Below, one piece after another: positions 15,333 through 25,852 of a DNA stretch of 64,000 nucleotides. This DNA is from Thioclava sediminum. GTDB taxonomy: Bacteria > Pseudomonadota > Alphaproteobacteria > Rhodobacterales > Rhodobacteraceae. Where the stretch lies: assembly GCF_002020355.1 (NCBI RefSeq), contig NZ_MPZV01000001.1, positions 1,364,001 to 1,428,000 on the forward strand, read 5' to 3'. Numbering within the stretch: the first letter of the stretch is position 1; every line of letters begins with the position of its first letter. Below the pieces are notes generated by a model. It was not told the origin of the DNA. It made no database searches and worked only from the letters and a program-made list of their open reading frames with translations. Position numbers and translations under genes: made by a program.

Positions 15333-18300
15333 ATGAACATCTCCGAGATCTTCATCCGCCGCCCCGTCCTGTCGATGGTGCTGGGCGCGTTCATGCTCCT
15401 GCTGGGCGCACAGGCGTATTTCAACCTGCCCGTCCGCCAATATCCGGAAGTCGAGGAAACGGTGGTCACGATCACCACCGCCTATCCCGGCGCCTCGCCC
15501 GAACTGATTCAGGGCTTCATCACCTCGCCGCTGGCCGCCGCCGTGGCGACTACTGAGAACGTCGATTACGTCACCACCCAGTCGCGGCCCTCGGCCTCGG
15601 TCATTTCGGTCCACATGAAGCTCGGGTCGAACTCCGACGCGGCGATGACCGAGGTGCTCTCGAAGGTGCAGCAGGTCAAAGGCCAGCTGCCCTCGGCGGC
15701 GAAGGATCCGGTGATCCAGAAGGGCACCGGCCAGACCTTCGCGCTGATGTATCTCGCGGCGCTCAACCCCAACATGACACCCGAGCAGCTGACCGAATAT
15801 CTGCGCCGGGTGATCCGTCCGCGCATGTCCACGATTCCGGGCGTGGCCCAGACCCAGATCATCGGCGCTTCCGATTACGCGATGCGGGTCTGGATCGATC
15901 CGGACAAGCTCGCCGCGCGCGGCGTCACGGCATCGGAAGTCGTGGGTGCGATTCAGGCGTCGAACTTCCTCTCGGCCCCGGGCAAGACGAAGAACGAGTA
16001 CGTCGCCCAGTCGATCACGCTGCAATCCACGCTGCAAACGCCCGAAGCCTTCGGCAAGCTGCCGATCTCGGGCAAGGGCGATGACGTGGTGCGGCTGCGC
16101 GATGTCGCGAAGATCGAACTCGCCAAGGCCTCCGAGAACGAGATCGTCACTTTCGAGGGCAAGGAGGGCACGTTCCTCGGCGTCTACCCGACGCCCGCCG
16201 CCAACCCGCTCGATACGGCGGCGGCAGTGCGCAAGGCGCTGCCCGACATCAACGCCTCGCTCCCCGAAGGGATGAAAATCCAGCTGGTCTACGACTCGAC
16301 CGAGACGATCTCGGCCTCGATCCACGAGGTATTCAAGACCATCGGCGAAGCGGTCGCGATCGTGACCGTGGTGATCTTGCTGTTCCTCGGCTCGCTGCGC
16401 TCCGTCGCGATGCCCATCGTGACCATTCCGCTCTCGCTGATCGGGGTGCTCGCGGTGCTCTTGGCGCTGGGATACTCGATCAACCTTCTCACATTGCTGG
16501 CAATGGTGCTGGCGATCGGGCTCGTGGTCGATGACGCGATCGTGGTGGTGGAGAATATCCACCGACATATTGAAGAGGGAATGAAACCGATCCCGGCGGC
16601 CGTGCAGGGCATGAAAGAGATCACCGGGCCGGTCATCGCGATGACGATCACGCTGGCCGCGGTGCTCGCGCCTCTGGGCTTCACCGGCGGGCTGACGGGG
16701 CAGTTGTTCCGGGAATTCGCCTTCGCGCTGGCGGGGTCGGTGATCCTGTCGGGGATCATCGCACTGACGATCACGCCGATGATGTCGGGCCGCCTGCTGA
16801 GACATGGCGAGTCCAAGGGCTTCCAGGCCTTCGTCGACCGCAATTTCGACCGGCTCTCGGGTTGGTACGGGCGGCGCGTCGATGGCTCGCTCGATCTGCG
16901 GGGGATCACCCTTCTCATCGTCGCCTCGCTCGTGGGCGTGACCGGGTTCATGCTGATGAACACCAATTCCGAGCTTGCCCCGGATGAGGATAACGGTGCG
17001 CTCTTCGCGATCCTGAACGGGCCGCGCTACGCGACCAGCGAGTACACCCAGAAATATATCGACCAGGTCGGGCGCGACACGGCCGATATTCCCGAAGTGC
17101 GCACCGATTTCTCGATCGCGGGCTTCGGCGGGGACAGCTCTCAGGGCATCTATATCTGGGCGCTAAAAGACTGGGCGGACCGCACCCGTAGCCAGAAGGA
17201 AATCCAGCAGGAAATTCAGGGCGATCTCGGCAAATCGACCGGGTTGAAAGGCTTTGCCTTCGCCCCGCCGTCGCTGCCGGGCACCGGGGGCGGCCTGCCG
17301 ATCTCGGTGGTGATCCAGTCGATCCACTCCGCGAAACGCGTCGCCGAGGTGGCCGAGGAGATCAAGAACAAGGCGCAGGCTTCGGGCAAGTTCATCGTCG
17401 TGCAGAACTCGCTCAACTTCGACAGCCCTCAGGTCAATGTCACGATCGACCGCGACCGGGCGGCGGCGTTGAACGTGCCGGTCTCCGATATCGGCTCGAC
17501 CTTGGGCTTGCTGGTGGGCGAGGCGTCGGTGGCGCAGTTCGACCGCGACTCCAACAGCTACGACATCATCCCGCAGGTGCCGCAGGAGTTCCGCGCGAAT
17601 CCCGAAGAGCTGGGCCGTTACTTCGTGCGCTCGTCCTCGGGGGCGATGATCCCGCTGTCGTCGCTCGTGAAGATCGACACCGGGGTGAACGCGTCTTCGA
17701 TCGAACAGTTCGACCAGCTGAACGCGGCCACGATCACGGCACTGCCGCTGCCCGGTGGCTCCACCGGCGAGGGCGTGCAGACCATCGTCGACATCGCCAA
17801 GCAGGTGATGCCCGAAGGCTTCTACGTGAACTATTCGGGCCAGTCGCGGATCGAGACGCAGCAGGGCAACACCATCCTGATCGCCTTCGCGGCGGCGGTG
17901 CTGGTGATCTACCTCGTGCTCGCCGCCCAGTTCGAGAGCTTCCGCGACCCCTTCATCATCATGATGACGGTGCCGCTGACGATCTTCGGGGCCGTGCTGC
18001 CGCTGAACCTTGGGTTGGGCACGCTCAACATCTATTCCGAGGTGGGGCTGATCACGCTGGTCGGTCTGATCACGAAACACGGTATCCTGATGGTCGAGTT
18101 CGCCAATCAGCAGCGCGAGCAATCGGGCCTCACCCGCAGGCAGGCCATCGTGAAGGCCGCGCAGACCCGTCTGCGTCCGATCCTGATGACCACCGCCGCA
18201 ATGGCGCTGGCCGTGGTGCCGCTGATCCTCGCGCAAGGCGCGGGCGCAGAGGCGCGCAAGGCGATGGGCCTCGTGATCTTCTCGGGGATCCTGATCGGGA

Positions 18301-18401
18301 CGATGTTCACGCTGTTCGTGGTGCCGATGTTCTACACGTTCATCGCGCCCTCGGATAAATCCTTCAAGGAAGCGGAAGCGAAACGTCTGGCCGCAGGCTG
18401 A
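15333..18401 (+). CDS. RND multidrug efflux transporter (HAE1 family, AcrB/MexB-like)
   Basis: This 1022-residue inner-membrane pump has standard length and internal duplication. TM1 starts 'MNISEIFIRRPVLSMVLGAF'. The proton-relay TM4 segment 'LAIGLVVDDAIVVVENIHRH' carries the Asp pair, and 'EFAFALAGSVILSGIIALTI' and 'RLRPILMTTAAMALAVVPLI' are conserved family blocks. Two large periplasmic loops form the drug-binding and docking domains. With the upstream adaptor it would export hydrophobic drugs or metabolites. It ends 51 bases before a long hairpin that terminates transcription toward the convergent ptsP. Confidence 0.95.
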   Translation: MNISEIFIRRPVLSMVLGAFMLLLGAQAYFNLPVRQYPEVEETVVTITTAYPGASPELIQGFITSPLAAAVATTENVDYVTTQSRPSASVISVHMKLGSNSDAAMTEVLSKVQQVKGQLPSAAKDPVIQKGTGQTFALMYLAALNPNMTPEQLTEYLRRVIRPRMSTIPGVAQTQIIGASDYAMRVWIDPDKLAARGVTASEVVGAIQASNFLSAPGKTKNEYVAQSITLQSTLQTPEAFGKLPISGKGDDVVRLRDVAKIELAKASENEIVTFEGKEGTFLGVYPTPAANPLDTAAAVRKALPDINASLPEGMKIQLVYDSTETISASIHEVFKTIGEAVAIVTVVILLFLGSLRSVAMPIVTIPLSLIGVLAVLLALGYSINLLTLLAMVLAIGLVVDDAIVVVENIHRHIEEGMKPIPAAVQGMKEITGPVIAMTITLAAVLAPLGFTGGLTGQLFREFAFALAGSVILSGIIALTITPMMSGRLLRHGESKGFQAFVDRNFDRLSGWYGRRVDGSLDLRGITLLIVASLVGVTGFMLMNTNSELAPDEDNGALFAILNGPRYATSEYTQKYIDQVGRDTADIPEVRTDFSIAGFGGDSSQGIYIWALKDWADRTRSQKEIQQEIQGDLGKSTGLKGFAFAPPSLPGTGGGLPISVVIQSIHSAKRVAEVAEEIKNKAQASGKFIVVQNSLNFDSPQVNVTIDRDRAAALNVPVSDIGSTLGLLVGEASVAQFDRDSNSYDIIPQVPQEFRANPEELGRYFVRSSSGAMIPLSSLVKIDTGVNASSIEQFDQLNAATITALPLPGGSTGEGVQTIVDIAKQVMPEGFYVNYSGQSRIETQQGNTILIAFAAAVLVIYLVLAAQFESFRDPFIIMMTVPLTIFGAVLPLNLGLGTLNIYSEVGLITLVGLITKHGILMVEFANQQREQSGLTRRQAIVKAAQTRLRPILMTTAAMALAVVPLILAQGAGAEARKAMGLVIFSGILIGTMFTLFVVPMFYTFIAPSDKSFKEAEAKRLAAG

Positions 18402-18451
18402 CGCATGAAAACAAGGCTGGGGGCTTCGCGCCCCCAGACCCCCGCGGGATA

Positions 18452-18493
18452 TTTGGGCCAAGGCGAAGTGTCAGAGCTTCGCCTTGGCCCAAA
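18452..18493. terminator. 17-bp perfect hairpin between the RND gene and ptsP (repeat-family copy A)
   Basis: TTTGGGCCAAGGCGAAG (18452-18468) and its exact complement (18477-18493) enclose an 8-base loop TGTCAGAG. It lies between convergent genes and can terminate both directions. The left side, GCGGGATATTTGGGCCAAGG, is one member of the dispersed family described in the findings. Confidence 0.8.
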
Positions 18494-18544
18494 ATCATTC
18501 CGGGGGTGAGATTTCGTGGATAGGAGCGGCAGCCCCTGCCCCGC

Positions 18545-20788
18545 TCAGAGATGGGCGAGGTAACTCGTCACGGCAGGGCGCACGCTGGATTGGCCGGCAT
18601 TGCGCGCCTGCTGGATCACCTGCCGCAGCTCGCCCAGATCGGCGCGGCGGATCAGGTGTTTGACCGGGCCGATCGAGGCGGGCCGCATCGAGAGCGTACG
18701 GATGCCGAGCGCCGCGAAGGTCAGCGACTCGATCGGGCGGCCCGCATCCTCGCCGCAGAAGCTGAGTTGGGTGTCCGAGACCGCACAGCGCGCGATGATC
18801 CGTTCTAGGAAGTTCAGGAACGACCCGTCGAGCGTATCGTAGCGGCGGCGCACGCGTTCGTTCTCGCGGTCGGCGGCGAAGAAGAACTGCTTCAGGTCGT
18901 TGCCGCCGATGGAGATGAAATCGCAATCGCGGTAGAAGCTGTCGGGCGCGAAGCCGAGGCTCGGGGTTTCCAGCATCGCGCCGATGCGCAGCTCTTCGGG
19001 CACGGGGCGGCCCATCTGCGCCTCGCGGTCGCGGACCCGCAGCAGCGTGTCGCGCGCGGCGTAGAATTCCTCTGGCAGCGCGATGAAAGGGAACATGATC
19101 GAGGTCGGGCGGCCGTCGGCTGCGCGCAGCAGCGCCTGCAGCTGCATCCGCAGGATCCCCGGCTTGTCGAGCCCCACCCTCAGCGCGCGCCAGCCCATCG
19201 CGGGGTTCGGCTCGTCCTGCGGCTTCATGTAGGGCACGACCTTGTCGGAGCCGATATCGAGCGTCCGGAAATTCACCCGCTTGCCGTCGGCGGCATCCAT
19301 CACCCGCTTGTAGAGCTGCACGAGTTCGTTGCGGCGCGGCACCTTGGTGCGGGTCAGGAATTGCAGCTCGGTGCGGAACAGGCCCACCCCGTCAGCGCCG
19401 GAGCCCTTCAGTGAAGGCAAGTCCGCCATCAGCCCCGCATTCATCATCAGCGAGACGGTCTGGCCCGATTTGTCTATCGCGGGCTGATCGCGCAACGAGG
19501 CGTAGCGTTTCTGGGCCTCCGCCTGCATCGCGATCTTGTCGCGGAAAGCATGGGCCACGCTTTCCTCGGGCCGCAGATGCACCACGCCCTGATCGCCGTC
19601 GACGAGGATCGGATCGCCGTTCAGCGCCTCGGCGGTGATCCGGCCCGCGTGGATCACCAGCGGGATCGAAAGCGCGCGGGTGACGATCGCAGCATGCGAG
19701 CCGACGGAGCCTTCCTCCAGCACCACGCCCTTGAGCTTGCGGTCGTAATCGAGCAGTTCCGCCGGGCCGATATTGCGCGCCACCAGCACCGGGTTCTCCG
19801 GCATCTCGGCGCCGGTATCGCTGCCCTGCCCCGTCAGCTGCCGCAGCAGGCGGTTCGACAGGTCGTCGAGGTCGTTGAGACGTTCGCGCAGGTAGGGGTC
19901 GGGCGCCTTGCGCATCCGGTCGCGCGCGGCGTTCTGTTCCTTCTCGACTGCGGCTTCGGCGGAAAGGCCGGCGGCGATGTCTTCGAGCATCCGCCGCTTC
20001 CAGCCCTTCGAGGCCGCGAGCATCTTGAAGGTCTCGAGCACCTGCCGCTGATCCTTGTCGATCAGGGTCGGGCTGGCCAGCATCTCGTCGATCTTGCCGC
20101 GCAGTTCGGTGATCGCCTCTTCGAGGCGCGCAGCCTCGGCCTCGGGATCTTCGGCGACCGGGTTCGTCACGACGACGCGCGGCTCGTGCAGCCAGACGCG
20201 CCCCTCGGCGGCACCCTCCTGACCCGTCGCACCGCGGAACATGACCGGGAAGCGATGCGTCGCGCCGATCTCGGAATTCTCGCCACCGGTGAAAGCACCG
20301 AGTTCGGTCATTTCGGCCAGCACCATCGCGACGACCTCGAGCCCGTAAAGTTCATCATCCGAGAAGCTGCGCTCGTCCTTCGACTGCACGACCAGAACGC
20401 CCAGCTTCTCGCCCACGCGCTGGATCGGCACGCCGACGAAGCTGGAATAGATCTCTTCGCCCGTCTCCGGCATGTAGCGGAAGCCCGGCTCGGAAGGCGC
20501 ATCGGCGGAGTTGATCGGCCGGCCCGACCGCGCCACGCGGCCCACGAGCCCCTCGCCCAGCCGCATCCGCGTGTGGTGGACAGCCTCTGCCTTCAGGCCT
20601 TCGGTTGCGCAAAGCTCGAGCGTTTCGGGATCGCGGAACAGGTAGATCGAGCACACTTCGGTACCCATCGAATCCGCAATGATCTGCGTGATGTGATTGA
20701 GCCGGTCCTGCCCGTCGCCCTCCGTGGCCAGCGTATCGCGCAGGCGTCGCAACAGCGTGCGACTATCACTTTCGCTCAGTTCCACCAT
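18545..20788 (-). CDS. ptsP: Phosphoenolpyruvate--protein phosphotransferase PtsP (EI-Ntr)
   Basis: This 747-residue cytoplasmic enzyme starts the nitrogen-type phosphotransferase relay (PtsP to NPr to EIIA-Ntr). The N-terminal GAF sensor domain spans about 20-160 ('YLFRDPETLELCATEGLKAE'). A PEP-utiliser N-domain follows, with the phosphohistidine swivel 'GSVGSHAAIVTRALSIPL' (His365). The C-terminal TIM-barrel has 'ALRVGLDKPGILRMQLQALL' and 'SFCGEDAGRP', the PEP site. GAF domains of EI-Ntr bind glutamine and alpha-ketoglutarate in studied proteins, linking nitrogen status to carbon or potassium control. It follows lysC by 40 bases on the same strand. The ribosome site is weak. Confidence 0.95.
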   Translation of the reverse strand: MVELSESDSRTLLRRLRDTLATEGDGQDRLNHITQIIADSMGTEVCSIYLFRDPETLELCATEGLKAEAVHHTRMRLGEGLVGRVARSGRPINSADAPSEPGFRYMPETGEEIYSSFVGVPIQRVGEKLGVLVVQSKDERSFSDDELYGLEVVAMVLAEMTELGAFTGGENSEIGATHRFPVMFRGATGQEGAAEGRVWLHEPRVVVTNPVAEDPEAEAARLEEAITELRGKIDEMLASPTLIDKDQRQVLETFKMLAASKGWKRRMLEDIAAGLSAEAAVEKEQNAARDRMRKAPDPYLRERLNDLDDLSNRLLRQLTGQGSDTGAEMPENPVLVARNIGPAELLDYDRKLKGVVLEEGSVGSHAAIVTRALSIPLVIHAGRITAEALNGDPILVDGDQGVVHLRPEESVAHAFRDKIAMQAEAQKRYASLRDQPAIDKSGQTVSLMMNAGLMADLPSLKGSGADGVGLFRTELQFLTRTKVPRRNELVQLYKRVMDAADGKRVNFRTLDIGSDKVVPYMKPQDEPNPAMGWRALRVGLDKPGILRMQLQALLRAADGRPTSIMFPFIALPEEFYAARDTLLRVRDREAQMGRPVPEELRIGAMLETPSLGFAPDSFYRDCDFISIGGNDLKQFFFAADRENERVRRRYDTLDGSFLNFLERIIARCAVSDTQLSFCGEDAGRPIESLTFAALGIRTLSMRPASIGPVKHLIRRADLGELRQVIQQARNAGQSSVRPAVTSYLAHL

Positions 20789-20828
20789 CCGCGCAGGTTG
20801 CCCCTGTTGCTGCGGCCCTTCGGGTTAC

Positions 20829-22082
20829 TCAGGCCTTGTCGAGTTCGAAGGCATCATGCAGGGCCTGAACCGCCAGTTCCAGATATTTGCGGTCGACCAG
20901 CACCGAAATCTTGATTTCCGACGTAGCGATAACCTTGATGTTGACGTTTTCAGCGGCCAGCGCCTTGAACATCTTCGCCGCGACCCCCGCGTGGGAGCGC
21001 ATACCGATGCCCACGACGGAAATCTTTGCCACGTCTTCGTCGGCGACCAGCTCGTCGAATTTGATCAGCCCGGCGTCGCGGGCGTCCTCCATCGCCTTGC
21101 GGGCGCGGGCGACCTGATTGACCGGGCAGGAGAAGGTCATGTCGGTGACCTTGACCTCATGCTCGGCCTGACGCTCGGAGATGTTCTGGACGATCATGTC
21201 GACGTTCACCCCCGCATCCGCGAGCGGCCCGAAGATCGCGCTGGCGATGCCGGGGCGGTCTTCGACCGTCACGAGGGTCATTTTCGCTTCGTCGCGGGAA
21301 AAGGCGACGCCGGAGACAACTTTCGATTCCATGATTTTATCCTCGTCGCAGACCAGAGTGCCCGAATTCTCCGTGGTTTCCTCGAAGGAGCTTAGCACGC
21401 GCAGCGGCACCTTGTAGCGCATCGCGAGCTCGACCGAGCGGGTTTGCAGAACCTTCGCCCCGAGGCTCGCGAGTTCCAGCATCTCCTCGAAGGCGATGCG
21501 GTCGAGCTTGCGCGCCTTGGAGGAGACGCGCGGGTCGGTGGTATAGATGCCGTCGACATCGGTGTAGATGTCGCAACGCTCCGCGCCGAACGCGGCGGCG
21601 AAGGCCACGGCGGTCGTGTCGGAGCCGCCCCGGCCGAGCGTGGTGATCCGGTTCTCCGGCGAAAGCCCCTGGAAGCCTGCGATCACCGCGACCTTGAAGC
21701 CCTCGGAGAATTTCTGGTCGAGATTTTCGCGCGGGATCGACACGAAGCGCGCCGCGCCATGCGCCGAGGTCGTGTTGATTGGCACCTGCCAGCCCTGCCA
21801 GCTGCGCGCGGAGACACCCATCTCCTGCAGGCGCAGCGACATCAGACCGGCTGTGATATTCTCGCCCGAGGCGACCACGGCGTCATATTCGCGCGCGTCA
21901 TAGAGCGGCGAGGTCGTCTCGACCCAGTTGACGAGTTCATTGGTCTTGCCCGACATCGCCGAGACAATCACGATGACATCGTAACCGCGTTCGACTTCGC
22001 GCTTCACCTTTTCGGCGGCGTTGGCGATCCGGTCGAGATCGGCGACGGAAGTGCCGCCGAATTTCATCACCAGAATGGGCAT
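20829..22082 (-). CDS. lysC: Aspartate kinase, lysine/threonine branch
   Basis: The protein has 417 residues from ATG with AAGGGGGATTTCC upstream. The N-terminal amino-acid-kinase domain has 'LVMKFGGTSVADLDRI', 'TTLGRGGSDTTAVAFAAAFG' and 'DVDGIYTTDPRV'. Two ACT domains follow (about 265-410; 'VTVEDRPGIASAIFGPLADA', 'IGMRSHAGVAAKMFKALA'), the sites of allosteric feedback. It makes aspartyl phosphate for lysine, threonine, methionine and diaminopimelate. It is the general aspartokinase, in contrast to Ask_Ect in the ectoine operon; keeping both fits separate control of ectoine flux. It is probably co-transcribed with ptsP. Confidence 0.97.
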   Translation of the reverse strand: MPILVMKFGGTSVADLDRIANAAEKVKREVERGYDVIVIVSAMSGKTNELVNWVETTSPLYDAREYDAVVASGENITAGLMSLRLQEMGVSARSWQGWQVPINTTSAHGAARFVSIPRENLDQKFSEGFKVAVIAGFQGLSPENRITTLGRGGSDTTAVAFAAAFGAERCDIYTDVDGIYTTDPRVSSKARKLDRIAFEEMLELASLGAKVLQTRSVELAMRYKVPLRVLSSFEETTENSGTLVCDEDKIMESKVVSGVAFSRDEAKMTLVTVEDRPGIASAIFGPLADAGVNVDMIVQNISERQAEHEVKVTDMTFSCPVNQVARARKAMEDARDAGLIKFDELVADEDVAKISVVGIGMRSHAGVAAKMFKALAAENVNIKVIATSEIKISVLVDRKYLELAVQALHDAFELDKA

Positions 22083-22208
22083 GGAAATCCCCCTTGGGCA
22101 GAGTCGGGCCTCTGCTAGCTCAAGCCGTTGGGCCGCGCAAGAGATTTGGCGTTTCGAGGGTCTCAGATCGGCGCTGGGGCGCTGCCCCTCTTCGCTCGCG
22201 CGAATTCA

Positions 22209-22240
22209 CCCCGGGATATTTGGAAAGAGCGAAAAGGGTC
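22209..22240 (+). repeat. Dispersed GGGATATTT element, copy B (half-site)
   Basis: CCCCGGGATATTT at 22209-22221 is followed by GGAAAGAGCGAAAAGG, overlapping the stop codon of the DUF1178 gene. It matches the left arm of the element family but has no complementary right arm nearby. Confidence 0.5.
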
Positions 22241-22673
22241 AGTTCGTCTTGCGAGTCGACAGGAAGGGCAGCGGCAGAACCGGCAGCCCGTCCTCCAGCA
22301 TCTTGCGCGCCTCTTCGGGTTTCGCCTCGCCGTGGATCGCGCGTTTCTTGGCGGTGCCTTCGTGCATGGCGCGCGCTTCGGTGGCGAAGTTCATGCCGAC
22401 GTAATCGGAATTCTTCTCGATCTCGCGACGCATCGCGGCGAGGGCCTGTTCGGCCTCGGATTGCGGCTGCGAAAGGGGGCGTTCGGCGGCGGGCTCGCCC
22501 GTCTTGCGCGTCTGTGCGACAGGCGGCGCCATCAGCGATTTCTCGACCTTTTTCGAACCGCAGATCGCACATTCCAACTGGCCTGCGGATTTGAGCGCCT
22601 CGAACCCGGAGGCCGAGGGGAACCAACTGTCGAAGCGGTGCTCATTCTCGCATTGCAGCGTATAACGGATCAT
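22239..22673 (-). CDS. DUF1178 family protein
   Basis: This 144-residue protein starts at the ATG at 22673 (MIRYTLQCENEHRFDSWFPS) with GGGAG eight bases upstream. The N-terminus has the DUF1178 signature: a Cys at residue 8, 'FEALKSAGQLECAICGSKKV' with CxxC near 36-39, then 'KSLMAPPV'. The Cys positions suggest a small zinc-ribbon. The C-terminal half ('NSDYVGMNFATEARAMHEG') is conserved in the family. Function is unknown. It is 67 bases from waaA on the same strand. Confidence 0.85.
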   Translation of the reverse strand: MIRYTLQCENEHRFDSWFPSASGFEALKSAGQLECAICGSKKVEKSLMAPPVAQTRKTGEPAAERPLSQPQSEAEQALAAMRREIEKNSDYVGMNFATEARAMHEGTAKKRAIHGEAKPEEARKMLEDGLPVLPLPFLSTRKTN

Positions 22674-22740
22674 GTCTGCATCTCCCGGATGCATATGGAA
22701 ATAAGCGTTTTAGGCCGCAATGCAAGCGCGTCGCCGTCGC

Positions 22741-23949
22741 TCAGAGCCGTGCGAGGAGCGCCTTTGCAAGGCTTTCGACATCGGCAGGCGGACCGAGAGC
22801 CCCCCGTGCGGCGCTAGCCATTTCGGCCTGCGCGTCGGCGTCAATCGTGGTGAAAGCGGTCGCAAGATCGGCTTCGGTTTTGCAAAGCCGCGCTCCGCCT
22901 GCCGCATCGAGCGCGGCATAGGCCTCGGCGAAATTCGCGACATCGGGACCGTGCAGCAAAGCGCAGCCGAAGCCCGCGGGCTCATAGGGGGTATGGCCGC
23001 CCTTTTCGACCAGCGAACCGCCGACGAAACACAGCCCTGCACTCGCATACCAGCGGCCCATCTCGCCCAGCGTATCGGCCAGATAGACCTCCGCCGTCGG
23101 AGGCTCGTCCTTCGAGCGGGAGGTATGGCGCAGCCCGGCCTTGGCGATCAGCGCCGCGATTTCGGGCGCACGGCGCGGATGGCGCGGAGCGAGGATCAGG
23201 CGCAGGCCGGCGCGGCGCGCGCGCGCCTTCGCGAAGGCGGCAAGGATCGGCGCGTCTTCCCCCTCATGGGTCGAGGCGGCCAACACCGTATCGCTGCGCG
23301 GCCAGTCGAGCGGCGTGCCGGGCGCGACGGTGATCGCCGTCTTGAGATTGGCGGGCGGCAAAAGTCGGTCGCGCGGCAGACCAAGGTCGAGGAACCGCGC
23401 CTCGGATCCCGCATCCTGCGCCGAGAGTGCGGTGATCTGGGCGATCATCGGCTGCGCCATCCCGATTTTCGCCCAGCGCGCCGCAGAGCGGGCCGACATC
23501 CGCGCCCCGATCACGAAGATCGATCGCTTCGCATCGGCCATCAGCGCCATGCGGTTCGGCCAAAGCTCATTCTCGATCACGACGAGCGCGCGGGGATCGT
23601 GTCGCGACAGAAACCGCCGCAGCACGGCGCGATGATCGAGCGGGGCCATGCGGATCGCGATGCGCGGATCGGCCCAGCCCTGTCCCAGCTCGCGCGCCGT
23701 CACCGTGTTCACCGTCACCAATAGCTGCGACGCGGGATCTGCGGCCAGCAGCGCATCGATCAAAGGTTTGGCGGAGGTCAGCTCTCCGTTCGAAGCCGCA
23801 TGCAGCCACAGACGGTGCGACGCGGCCTCCCCGCCGCCCAATCGCTCCGTCAAAGCGGTCCGGCTTTCCCGCCCGCGCAGAACGCGCCAGAGCAGAGCCG
23901 CCAGAACAGGCAGGCTCGCGATACTGACGAGAAGGCGGTAAAGGACCAT
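22741..23949 (-). CDS. waaA: 3-deoxy-D-manno-octulosonic-acid (Kdo) transferase
   Basis: The protein has 402 residues from the ATG at 23949 ([20 protein letters not shown]), chosen because CCGGAG sits seven bases upstream; an in-frame ATG at 23976 is less well placed. An N-terminal membrane anchor is followed by the GT-B glycosyltransferase '[19 protein letters not shown]', '[20 protein letters not shown]' and '[20 protein letters not shown]', all typical of KdtA/WaaA. It transfers Kdo to lipid A precursor at the inner face of the inner membrane. It is divergent from the GMC oxidoreductase gene. Confidence 0.93.
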   Translation of the reverse strand: MVLYRLLVSIASLPVLAALLWRVLRGRESRTALTERLGGGEAASHRLWLHAASNGELTSAKPLIDALLAADPASQLLVTVNTVTARELGQGWADPRIAIRMAPLDHRAVLRRFLSRHDPRALVVIENELWPNRMALMADAKRSIFVIGARMSARSAARWAKIGMAQPMIAQITALSAQDAGSEARFLDLGLPRDRLLPPANLKTAITVAPGTPLDWPRSDTVLAASTHEGEDAPILAAFAKARARRAGLRLILAPRHPRRAPEIAALIAKAGLRHTSRSKDEPPTAEVYLADTLGEMGRWYASAGLCFVGGSLVEKGGHTPYEPAGFGCALLHGPDVANFAEAYAALDAAGGARLCKTEADLATAFTTIDADAQAEMASAARGALGPPADVESLAKALLARL

Positions 23950-24117
23950 GAAAGGCTCCGGCGAGATTTGCGCCATAGAACGGATCACCCCCCTCACAGG
24001 CAAGCCCCTCCTTGCGTTTTCGCAAAGCGACTTTGCGCGAATGAACGGGTCATGGCCTTGTTTCCCGGACGGCAGCTTGCGAAAGTCTTGCCCGGAGGCG
24101 CAGTTCGGGAGGGGCTC

Positions 24118-25713
24118 ATGGAGCAATACGATTACATCGTGGTCGGCGGTGGCAGCGCAGGCTGCGTTCTGGCGAACCGTCTGTCGGAAGATCCGAAAAA
24201 CAAGGTGCTGCTGCTGGAAGCAGGCGGGCGCGACAATTACCACTGGGTGCATATCCCGGTGGGCTACCTGTATTGCATCGGCAATCCGCGCACCGATTGG
24301 GGCTACAAGTCGAAAGCCGATGCCGGGCTGAACGGGCGCGAGCTGCTCTATCCGCGCGGGCGTATCCTCGGCGGCTGCTCCTCGATCAACGGCATGATCT
24401 ACATGCGCGGTCAGGCGCGCGATTACGATATGTGGGCGCAGTCGGGCAATCCCGGCTGGAGCTGGGACGACGTGCTGCCGCTGTTCAAGAAGCAGGAAGA
24501 TTTCTATCGCGGCGAGAGCGACCTGCATGGCGCGGGTGGCGAATTGCGGGTGGAAGAAGCCCGCGTGCGCTGGGAGATGCTCGACACCTTCCTAGAGGCT
24601 GCCGAAGAGGCAGGCTTCCCGCGCACCGACGATTTCAACACCGGCACCAACGAGGGCGGCGGTTATTTCCACGTCACGCAGAAAGCCGGCTGGCGCTGGA
24701 GCGCGGTGAAAGCCTTCCTAAGACCCGCCATGAAACGCCCCAACCTGCGGATCGAGACCAATGCGCAGGTCGAGAAGCTCCTGATCGAGGAGGGCCGCGT
24801 CGTCGGCATCCGCTACAATCAGAACGGCCAGAGCCATGACGTGAAGGCGGGCGAAACCGTCCTCTCCGCCGGTTCGGTCGGCTCGGTGCAGATCCTCGAG
24901 CTGTCAGGGATCGGGCGCGGTGACGTGCTGTCCGAGCATGGCATCACCCCGGTGGCCGAGGTCGATGGCGTGGGCGAGAACCTGCAGGATCACCTGCAAC
25001 TGCGCCTCGTCTACAAGGTCTCGGGCGTAAAGAGCCTCAACACCATGTCCTCGACCCTTTGGGGCAAGGCGAAGATCGGGATGGAATATGCGCTGTTCCG
25101 CTCGGGGCCGATGTCAATGTCGCCCTCGCAGGTGGGCATCTTCACGCGCAGCTTCCCCGAGAAGGAGACGCCCGATCTGGAATATCACGTCCAGCCGGTC
25201 AGCCTCGACAAGTTCGGCGATGCGGTCCACCCCTTCCCCGGCATGACGGCGAGCGTGTGCAACCTGCGCCCCGAAAGCCGCGGCCATGTGCATATCACCT
25301 CGCCCGATTTCCGCGCCCATCCGGAGATCGCGCCGAATTACCTCTCGACCGAGGGCGATCGCCGCGTCGCCGCCGAAGCGATCCGGCAAGTGCGTCGCGT
25401 GGCGTCGCAGCCGGCGTTCTCGAAATACAAACCCGAGGAATACAAGCCCGGCCCGGACTATCAGACCGAGGCGGATCTCGTGAAAGCGGCGGGCGATATC
25501 GGCACCACGATCTTCCACCCCGTCGGCACCTGCCGGATGGGCTCGGATGACGGCGCGGTGGTGGACTCGCGGCTGCGGTTGAAAGCGCTGAAAGGGCTGC
25601 GCATCGCGGATGCCTCGGTGATGCCGACGATCACCTCGGGCAACACCAACGCGCCGACGATGATGATCGCCGAGAAGGCGGCGCAGATGATCCTCGAGGA
25701 CGCGAAGGGCTGA
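24118..25713 (+). CDS. GMC-family FAD oxidoreductase (choline dehydrogenase-like)
   Basis: The product has 531 residues from the ATG at 24118, with GGGAGGGGCTC as ribosome site. The FAD dinucleotide fold is '[17 protein letters not shown]', and GMC signature 1 is '[20 protein letters not shown]'. Signature 2 is '[15 protein letters not shown]' and the C-terminal catalytic block is '[20 protein letters not shown]' with the active-site His. Related enzymes oxidise choline, other alcohols or polyethylene glycol. BetA identity is not secure because betB and betI are absent nearby. It could supply betaine for the osmoadaptation theme of the window, but that is only inference. Confidence 0.85.
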   Translation: MEQYDYIVVGGGSAGCVLANRLSEDPKNKVLLLEAGGRDNYHWVHIPVGYLYCIGNPRTDWGYKSKADAGLNGRELLYPRGRILGGCSSINGMIYMRGQARDYDMWAQSGNPGWSWDDVLPLFKKQEDFYRGESDLHGAGGELRVEEARVRWEMLDTFLEAAEEAGFPRTDDFNTGTNEGGGYFHVTQKAGWRWSAVKAFLRPAMKRPNLRIETNAQVEKLLIEEGRVVGIRYNQNGQSHDVKAGETVLSAGSVGSVQILELSGIGRGDVLSEHGITPVAEVDGVGENLQDHLQLRLVYKVSGVKSLNTMSSTLWGKAKIGMEYALFRSGPMSMSPSQVGIFTRSFPEKETPDLEYHVQPVSLDKFGDAVHPFPGMTASVCNLRPESRGHVHITSPDFRAHPEIAPNYLSTEGDRRVAAEAIRQVRRVASQPAFSKYKPEEYKPGPDYQTEADLVKAAGDIGTTIFHPVGTCRMGSDDGAVVDSRLRLKALKGLRIADASVMPTITSGNTNAPTMMIAEKAAQMILEDAKG

Positions 25714-25755
25714 GGGTTCGGAGGGGGCGCTGCCCCCGCTCCTTCGGAGCCCCCC

Positions 25756-25810
25756 GGGATATTTTCGCCAAGAGGAAGAGGGGCGTTCTTCCTCTTGGTC
25801 TAAATATCCC
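25756..25810. terminator. Long two-part hairpin between convergent genes (repeat-family copy C)
   Basis: GGGATATTT (25756-25764) pairs with AAATATCCC (25802-25810). After a 3x3 internal loop, CCAAGAGGAAGA (25768-25779) pairs with TCTTCCTCTTGG (25787-25798) around a 7-base loop. Twenty-one pairs in total, symmetric on both strands, sit between the GMC and EcsC genes. It is a likely bidirectional terminator and the most complete copy of the dispersed element. Confidence 0.8.
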
Positions 25811-25852
25811 CGCCGGAGGCATCCGACCGCGACCAAAGGCGCGACGCTTCGA

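Noticed and set aside
24118-25713. Naming the GMC oxidoreductase betA
   Set aside because: Motifs fit the whole GMC group, and betB, betI and betC are not adjacent; the specific name is not supported.
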